From NCBI RefSeq assembly GCF_002943105.1, contig NZ_PTPZ01000001.1:248001-312000 (forward strand): a stretch of 64,000 nucleotides of DNA, in the 5' to 3' direction. Positions within the stretch are counted from its first letter, which is position 1. Each line of letters opens with the position of its first letter. Below the pieces are notes generated by a model that was given only the letters and a program-made list of their open reading frames with translations, was not told the DNA's origin and did no database searches. A program made the position numbers and the translations under genes. Of this stretch, positions 58,900 through 64,000 are shown piece by piece. The DNA comes from Cloacibacterium normanense (GTDB lineage Bacteria > Bacteroidota > Bacteroidia > Flavobacteriales > Weeksellaceae).

Positions 58900-59370
58900 A
58901 TGGAAGTATTGCAATATTTTTTCATCACATTAGGCGTTTTCGTTACCATGGAAGGCATTACTTGGCTCACGCACAAGTATATTATGCATGGTTTAGGTTG
59001 GTATTTTCACGAAGATCACCATCAACCAGGTTATCCTCATGTTTTTGAAAAAAATGATTTCTTTTTTGTGATTTTTGCGATTCCTAGTATTCTATTATTC
59101 TATTTCGGAACGGTAAATGGAATCAACTATCTTTTTTTCATAGGACTAGGAATTTTACTGTACGGAATGGCTTATTTTTTAGTGCATGATGTTCTCATTC
59201 ACAGACGTTTTAAATGGTTTGATAAAACCAATAACTGGTATTTACGTGGATTGAGAAAAGCGCACAAAATGCACCATAAACATCTTGGAAAAGAAGAAGG
59301 AGAGTGTTTCGGGATGCTTTTCGTGCCTTTGAAATATTTCAGAGAAGCAATGAATTCAAAAATAGCTTAA
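58900..59370 (+). CDS. crtZ: Beta-carotene hydroxylase (CrtZ type)
   Basis: 156 residues, di-iron membrane hydroxylase producing zeaxanthin from beta-carotene. All four His motifs: HKYIMHG, HEDHHQP, HDVLIHRR and HKMHHKH, with four TM helices. Length equals known CrtZ. Its presence with a cyclase and no ketolase predicts zeaxanthin as the end product, the usual yellow pigment of flavobacteria. Confidence 0.95.
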   Translation: MEVLQYFFITLGVFVTMEGITWLTHKYIMHGLGWYFHEDHHQPGYPHVFEKNDFFFVIFAIPSILLFYFGTVNGINYLFFIGLGILLYGMAYFLVHDVLIHRRFKWFDKTNNWYLRGLRKAHKMHHKHLGKEEGECFGMLFVPLKYFREAMNSKIA

Positions 59371-59426
59371 TCCATTTTTCTTTTTGAATTAACTGGTTAA
59401 TTATTCATTAATTTAAAATCAAAGTT

Positions 59427-60146
59427 TTGCAACAATATTATTACATAGCTCTAGATATCTTGAGTTTCAGCATTCCTTTTATCTTCAGTTTTGAGAAAAA
59501 ATGGATGAATTTTATCCGTTTTTGGAAACCTTATTTTTTGGCAATCATTACAGTGGGAATTTTCTTTATTCTATGGGATATTTATTTTGCTTACCAAAAT
59601 GTTTGGGGTTTTAATGACGAATATTTAATGGGAATCAGATGGTTTAAATTGCCACTCGAAGAATGGTTATTTTTCTTGCTTATTCCTTATTCCAGCAATT
59701 TTATTCACTATTCTTTAGAATATTTCTTCCCGAAATTGCAGTTGACCAAAAAATTGACACAATGGATTTCTGTTCTTCTATTAATCGTAAGTGCAAGTGT
59801 TTTTGCCACCAATTTAGATAGAATTTACACCGCAGCAAGTTTTGGTTTGTTTGCATTATTGATGATTTTCCAAATTTTTTATCAATGGGAATATGCACGA
59901 AAGTTTTACATCAGTTTTGTGCTGATTTATGTGCCGTTTTTCTTTGTTAATTCCGCTTTGACGGGAAGTTATTCAGAAAATCCAGTGGTTTTTTATGATA
60001 ATAATGAAAACCTCGGAATCAGAGTGGGAACCATGCCTTTAGAAGACAGTTTTTACTGTTTTTCGATGCTTTACGGAAGTGTTTTATTGTTTGAATATTT
60101 TAGAAGAAAATGGAACTATTCATTATCAATGTCTGTAAAATCTTAA
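59427..60146 (+). CDS. Lycopene beta-cyclase, fused CrtYc-CrtYd (heterodimer-type) domains
   Basis: 239 residues, six to seven TM helices in two homologous halves; each half keeps the acidic signature, PLEEWLFFLLIP in the first and MPLEDSFYCF in the second. This is the membrane cyclase class of actinobacterial CrtYcYd and the N-terminal part of fungal CarRP, unrelated to the FAD-type CrtY. Start assigned to TTG at 59427 because the first TM helix (YYYIALDILSFSIPFIFSF) precedes the first in-frame ATG. 56-nt gap after crtZ. Confidence 0.9.
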   Translation: MQQYYYIALDILSFSIPFIFSFEKKWMNFIRFWKPYFLAIITVGIFFILWDIYFAYQNVWGFNDEYLMGIRWFKLPLEEWLFFLLIPYSSNFIHYSLEYFFPKLQLTKKLTQWISVLLLIVSASVFATNLDRIYTAASFGLFALLMIFQIFYQWEYARKFYISFVLIYVPFFFVNSALTGSYSENPVVFYDNNENLGIRVGTMPLEDSFYCFSMLYGSVLLFEYFRRKWNYSLSMSVKS

Positions 60147-60165
60147 TTTAAAATAAAATTCAAAG

Positions 60166-60651
60166 ATGAAAATCAATATAAAAAAGCAGTCAGGAATTTA
60201 TACACTTACTTCGGAACAGATTCTTCCTATTTCTTTAGAAAAAGCTTGGGAATTTTTTACCCATCCTAATAATTTAGACAGAATTACGCCGAAAGAAATG
60301 CAGTTCAAAATCACCAATAATCCGCCAGATAAAACGTATCTTGGTCAAATTATTACCTATAAAATTGGGATTTTGCCAATGGTAAAAAGCAATTGGATTA
60401 CAGAAATTACGCATTTCGAAGACCAAAAATTTTTCGTAGATGAACAGCGTTTTGGACCTTATGCAATGTGGCATCACGAACACCATTTCGAAGCTACAGA
60501 AGATGGAAGAGTAAAAATGACGGATATTGTCAATTTCAAACTTCCTCTTGGAGTTTTTGGAGATTTATTGGCAGGTTTTTATGTTAAAAATAAAGTGAAA
60601 TTTATTTTTGAAAGTCGTTTTAAAATTTTAGAAGAAATCTTTAAATCATGA
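60166..60651 (+). CDS. SRPBCC (polyketide cyclase-like) protein of the light island
   Basis: 161 residues, helix-grip fold: LTSEQILPISLEKAWEFFTHPNNLDRITPKEMQFKITN at the N terminus and GPYAMWHHEHHFEATEDGRVKMTDIVNFKLPLG later. Proteins of this type recur beside photolyases and SDR-DUF2867 genes in several phyla. Overlaps the next gene by 4 nt (ATGA). Ligand unknown; a hydrophobic pigment or isoprenoid is conceivable. Confidence 0.87.
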   Translation: MKINIKKQSGIYTLTSEQILPISLEKAWEFFTHPNNLDRITPKEMQFKITNNPPDKTYLGQIITYKIGILPMVKSNWITEITHFEDQKFFVDEQRFGPYAMWHHEHHFEATEDGRVKMTDIVNFKLPLGVFGDLLAGFYVKNKVKFIFESRFKILEEIFKS

Positions 60652-62075
60652 AAATTTTTCTTACAGGAGCCACAGGTTATATCGGGAAAAGACTTCTCAT
60701 TCAGTTGTTAGAAGAAGGTCATGATGTAGTATGTTCTGTAAGAGACCAAAAAAGATTAAGCCTAAAACTCTATCAAAATCATCTTGAAAAAATTCAAATT
60801 ATAGAAAATGATTTTCTAGATGAAAATTCTTTACAAAATATTCCACAAGATATAGATTTTGCTTATTATCTGGTGCATTCTATGTCTTCTGGTAGTGGGA
60901 ATTTCTCAGAAAAAGAGAGAATTTCTGCCGAAAATTTCAGAAAAGCATTAGAAAAAACTTCAGTGAAACAAGTCGTTTTCCTCACTGGAATTATCAATGA
61001 GGAAAAACTTTCAGAACATCTTCAGTCCAGAAAAAACGTAGAAAAAGCGCTTAAAAGTGATAATTATGCTTTAACCTGTCTCAGAGCTGGAATTATTGTA
61101 GGTTCTGGTAGTGCTTCTTTTGAAATTATCAGAGATTTGGTAGAGAAACTGCCGATTATGGTTGCTCCAAAATGGTTGAAAACAAAATGTCAACCGATTG
61201 CCATCAGAAATGTGATTCAGTTTTTGACCAAAGTTATCGGCGTAGAAAAAACCTACAATCAAAACTATGATATTGCAGGTCAAGATGTTCTTACTTACAA
61301 AGAAATGTTGCTTCAATACGCCGAAGTTAGAGGTCTGAAACGGTGGATTTTTACCGTTCCTGTAATGACGCCTAAATTGTCTTCGTATTGGTTATACTTT
61401 ATTACTTCTACCACCTATTCTTTGGCGGTGAATTTAGTGGACAGCATGAAAATAGATGTGATTGCAAGACAAAATTCTTTGGCTTCGGACTTAGGAATTC
61501 ATTTATTTTCTTACAAAGAAGCAATTAACATGGCTTTTGACAAAATCAAGCAAAATGACGTGTTAAGCAGTTGGTATGATTCTTTTAACAATCAGTTTCA
61601 CAAGCGAAATGTTTGGCAATATTTAGAAGTTCCAGAGAAAGGTTGTTTTACAGATTTCAGAATTATGAAAGTAGACAATGAGGAATTGGCGTTGGAAAGA
61701 GTTTTCAGTATTGGTGGAAAAACAGGTTGGTATTATGCTAATTTTCTTTGGAAAATCAGAGGTTTTTTAGATAAATTAATCGGTGGAGTAGGATTAAGAA
61801 GAGGCAGAAGAAATCAAAACGAATTAGAAGCAGGAGATTCTGTAGATTTTTGGCGCGTTTTATATGCCAACAAAGAAGAAAAACGCCTTTTACTTTTCGC
61901 CGAAATGAAAGTTCCTGGCGAAGCTTGGTTAGAATTTTATATTAAAAATGGAGAGTTGTACCAAGAAGCAACTTTTCGTCCATTAGGATTATCAGGAAGG
62001 TTGTATTGGTATTCAGTTTTACCATTTCACGGTTTAATTTTCAATGGAATGCTTCGTAAATTAGCTGGGAAATAA
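60648..62075 (+). CDS. SDR-family protein fused to a DUF2867/SRPBCC-like C-terminal domain
   Basis: 475 residues. Atypical extended SDR N terminus (MKIFLTGATGYIGKRLLIQLLEEGHDVVCSVRD; DFAYYLVHSMSSGSGNFSEKE; QVVFLTGII) to ~290, followed by DUF2867 (GKTGWYYANFLWKIRGFLDKLIGGVGLRRGRRNQNELEAGDSVDFWRVLYANKEEKRLLLFAEMKVPGEAWLEF...LSGRLYWYSVLPFHGLIFNGML). Function unknown. Last gene of the carotenoid operon; its stop codon directly abuts that of the convergent ggt gene (no spacer). Confidence 0.9.
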   Translation: MKIFLTGATGYIGKRLLIQLLEEGHDVVCSVRDQKRLSLKLYQNHLEKIQIIENDFLDENSLQNIPQDIDFAYYLVHSMSSGSGNFSEKERISAENFRKALEKTSVKQVVFLTGIINEEKLSEHLQSRKNVEKALKSDNYALTCLRAGIIVGSGSASFEIIRDLVEKLPIMVAPKWLKTKCQPIAIRNVIQFLTKVIGVEKTYNQNYDIAGQDVLTYKEMLLQYAEVRGLKRWIFTVPVMTPKLSSYWLYFITSTTYSLAVNLVDSMKIDVIARQNSLASDLGIHLFSYKEAINMAFDKIKQNDVLSSWYDSFNNQFHKRNVWQYLEVPEKGCFTDFRIMKVDNEELALERVFSIGGKTGWYYANFLWKIRGFLDKLIGGVGLRRGRRNQNELEAGDSVDFWRVLYANKEEKRLLLFAEMKVPGEAWLEFYIKNGELYQEATFRPLGLSGRLYWYSVLPFHGLIFNGMLRKLAGK

Positions 62076-63764
62076 TTATTCTACGGCAACAGAATCATCG
62101 CCACGACTGTCTGCAACTGCGGTTGCATTACCATTTTCGTCGATTACAATCATTTCTGTTCTGCCAATTCCGCCACGTTTTTCAAATTTGTAATTTTTTT
62201 GTTCTAAAATTTTCAAAGTACTTTCAGGAAAATTTTTCTCTACAAAAACCACTTCGGGCAACCATTGATGATGAAATTTTGCAGAATTCACCGCTGACTT
62301 AGGAGCCATTTTAAAATCAATCACATTCACTATGCTTTGATAGACAGAAGTAGGAATCGTAGTTCCACCAGGAGTTCCCACCACAATGTAAGGTTTTCCC
62401 TTTTTCAAAACGATAGTTGGCGTCATCGAAGAAAGCATTCTTTTGTTGGGTTCAATTTTATTGGCTTCACCACCTAATGCACCAAACATATTCGGAACGC
62501 CCGGTTTTACAGAAAAATCATCCATTTCATTATTCAAGAAATATCCGCCACCTTTTACCACGACTTTGCTTCCGTATAAACCGTTTAAAGTGGTCGTAAC
62601 AGCAACTGCATTTCCAAATTTATCAATAATAGAAATATGCGTAGTTTCGGTAGATTCTTGAGGTTGAGCAATAATTTTCCCTACTTCTGCACTTGGGGTA
62701 GCTTTTTCAAAACTAAAATTTTTCCAACGATTTTTTAAATATTCTTCAGAAATAAGCATTTCGGTTTTGTCTTCTATAAAATCTGGGTCTCCCATAAATT
62801 CTGCACGGTCTGCAAAAGCTCTGCGTTCTGCTTCTACCATTACTTGAACTGCTTCTGGAGAGTTTTGTTGATATTTTTCTAAATTTTCAAAACTGCTCAT
62901 TTTAAGCATTTGAGCCAAAAGAATTCCACCACTCGAAGGAAGCGACATCGAAACAATTTCGTGATTTTTATAATCGAATTGTAATGCTTTTCTTTCTTTG
63001 GTTTTATAATTTTTCAGATCTTCAAGGGTAATAATTCCGTTTCCTCGCTTCATTTCGGAAACTAAAAGTTGAGCGTTTTTACCTTCATAGAAAGCTTTTT
63101 GACCTTGTTTTTGAATTAATTTTAAGGTTTGAGCCAATTCTTTTTGAACTAAAATATCTCCTTTCTTCCAAGGAATTTCTTTGGTAAAAGCTGTTGGATG
63201 TGAATTGTGTTTTAGAAAATCTTCTCGGGTTTCATTAAGTAAATTCGCTTCTCTTTCTGTAAGGGCAAATCCTTTTTGTGCTAAATCTATGGCAGGTTGA
63301 ATTAAAACTGACATCGGTAATTTCCCGAATTTTTGATGCGTGTAAAACATTCCAGAAACCGAACCAGGAACACCGACTGCCAATCTTCCGTTTTGTGATA
63401 AATCAGTATTGGCTTTTCCTTTTTCATCGAGATACATATCTCTGGAAGCGTTTTTAGGAGCAGTTTCTCTATAATCCAATGCGATTTTTTCGCCATCTTT
63501 AGTGTAACCTACTAAAAATCCTCCACCTCCAATATTTCCAGCTTGTGGATAAACAACTGCCAAAGCAAATTGCATAGCAATCACAGCGTCAAAGGCATTT
63601 CCACCCTTTTTTAGAATTTGAGCACCTGCTTCACTTGCGAGAGGATGTGCAGAAACCACCAAACCTTTTTCTTTTGCCTTAACTTCTTTGACAATAGAAA
63701 TGTTAGTGAATTGAGCAGAAACTGTTTGTGCTAAAAAGAGGAGAAGGAAAAGTAGATTTTTCAT
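62076..63764 (-). CDS. ggt: Gamma-glutamyltranspeptidase
   Basis: 562 residues, exported (signal MKNLLFLLLFLAQTVSAQ). N-terminal nucleophile hydrolase cleaved before the catalytic Thr of TTHISIIDKFGNAVAVTTTLNGLYGSKVVVKGGGYFLNNEMDDF. Other family blocks: GGNAFDAVIAMQFALAVVYPQAGNIGGGGFLVGYT, RETAP, SSGGILLAQML, SSMTPTIV and GTPGGTTIPTSVYQSI. Degrades glutathione and other gamma-glutamyl compounds in the periplasm. Confidence 0.96.
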   Translation of the reverse strand: MKNLLFLLLFLAQTVSAQFTNISIVKEVKAKEKGLVVSAHPLASEAGAQILKKGGNAFDAVIAMQFALAVVYPQAGNIGGGGFLVGYTKDGEKIALDYRETAPKNASRDMYLDEKGKANTDLSQNGRLAVGVPGSVSGMFYTHQKFGKLPMSVLIQPAIDLAQKGFALTEREANLLNETREDFLKHNSHPTAFTKEIPWKKGDILVQKELAQTLKLIQKQGQKAFYEGKNAQLLVSEMKRGNGIITLEDLKNYKTKERKALQFDYKNHEIVSMSLPSSGGILLAQMLKMSSFENLEKYQQNSPEAVQVMVEAERRAFADRAEFMGDPDFIEDKTEMLISEEYLKNRWKNFSFEKATPSAEVGKIIAQPQESTETTHISIIDKFGNAVAVTTTLNGLYGSKVVVKGGGYFLNNEMDDFSVKPGVPNMFGALGGEANKIEPNKRMLSSMTPTIVLKKGKPYIVVGTPGGTTIPTSVYQSIVNVIDFKMAPKSAVNSAKFHHQWLPEVVFVEKNFPESTLKILEQKNYKFEKRGGIGRTEMIVIDENGNATAVADSRGDDSVAVE

Positions 63765-63780
63765 TGGGAAATATTTTTAT

Positions 63781-63788
63781 CAAAAATA
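63781..63788 (-). promoter_or_regulatory. -7 element (TATTTTTG) of ggt
   Basis: Exact TAnnTTTG on the minus strand, 16 nt before the ATG at 63764. Confidence 0.7.
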
Positions 63789-63879
63789 ATCGAAAATTTT
63801 AAATGTTTTTCAAAAGACAACAGAATTGAGCTCCGAAAATATTTTAGGTATAAAATTTTTAATAACCCTTTAATTTTTC

Positions 63880-63887
63880 TAAATTTG
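63880..63887 (+). promoter_or_regulatory. -7 element (TAAATTTG) of the last, partial gene
   Basis: Exact TAnnTTTG 21 nt before the ATG at 63909. Confidence 0.7.
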
Positions 63888-63908
63888 TGAAAATCCTAAA
63901 ATTTAAAA

Positions 63909-64000
63909 ATGGAAACCGATACGCACACGGAAAAAATTCTTATTACTGGTGCTTTAGGACAAATAGGCACCGAACTGACCAATAGATTAGTGGAAATTCA
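63909..64000 (+). CDS. NAD-dependent epimerase/dehydratase (threonine dehydrogenase-like), 5' part only
   Basis: 30 residues before the window ends. EKILITGALGQIGTELTNRLVEI is an extended-SDR cofactor motif (GxxGxxG form GALGQIG), resembling the UDP-galactose-4-epimerase-related L-threonine 3-dehydrogenase of Bacteroidota. Rest of the gene lies outside. Confidence 0.8.
   Translation, partial: METDTHTEKILITGALGQIGTELTNRLVEI

Overview
The window is low-GC DNA from a flavobacterium-like member of the Bacteroidota, most likely Weeksellaceae (Chryseobacterium, Kaistella or Cloacibacterium type). The evidence is the Bacteroidota -7 promoter element TAnnTTTG ahead of many genes, the near absence of Shine-Dalgarno sites, family-typical proteins (fused BCKDH E1 alpha/beta, DUF5723, DUF4197, DUF493, TIGR03643) and a UbiA-like/recF/DUF721 neighbourhood. 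No phage, IS element, CRISPR array or rRNA was seen. The genus is an inference from gene content only.

Layout. 1-10 kb: the C-terminal part of an RND efflux pump (cut by the window edge), a DUF5723 outer-membrane protein, a two-gene ThrE-type exporter, a GldA-like ABC ATPase, tRNA-Arg(ACG), a metal-chelate binding lipoprotein, mtgA and a PF10136 membrane protein. 10-13 kb: DUF721/DciA-like gene, a broken four-helix-bundle gene inside inverted repeats, recF and a UbiA-like membrane protein. 13-19 kb: a 2001-residue alpha-2-macroglobulin-like protein. 19-24 kb: TolC/HlyD/ABC-2 export operon, then a Crp-like regulator. 24-28 kb: small enzymes (DUF1569, SRPBCC, glutamine cyclotransferase, deoxynucleoside kinase, ArsC-like). 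27.6-34 kb: a second export operon (ABC/HlyD/TolC) with a degenerate ATPase, and DUF4197. 34-46 kb: housekeeping genes (BCKDH E1 and E2, rpsF-rpsR-rplI, lipB, cytochrome c, lysS, gyrB) with intergenic repeats.

The most notable region is 47.4-62.1 kb, a divergent light/oxidative-damage island. On the minus strand nine tightly packed genes encode a TetR regulator, an ABC1/UbiB-type kinase, a DUF2256 micro-protein, CRY-DASH, a photolyase of the iron-sulfur (FeS-BCP) family that has lost its cluster ligands, TIGR03643, an SDR without the catalytic tyrosine, a MarR regulator and a class I CPD photolyase. On the plus strand GTP cyclohydrolase II, crtI, crtB, an unknown secreted protein, crtZ, a fused CrtYc/Yd-type lycopene cyclase, an SRPBCC protein and an SDR-DUF2867 protein encode flavin precursor supply and zeaxanthin-type carotenoid synthesis. 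The two operons diverge from a 176-bp spacer holding one perfect 18-bp palindrome that overlaps the leftward -7 element and covers the -33 region of the rightward promoter. I infer a single repressor (probably the TetR) that switches pigment synthesis and photorepair together.

Limits: functions come from reading motifs by eye. No homology search, structure prediction or repeat census could be run.
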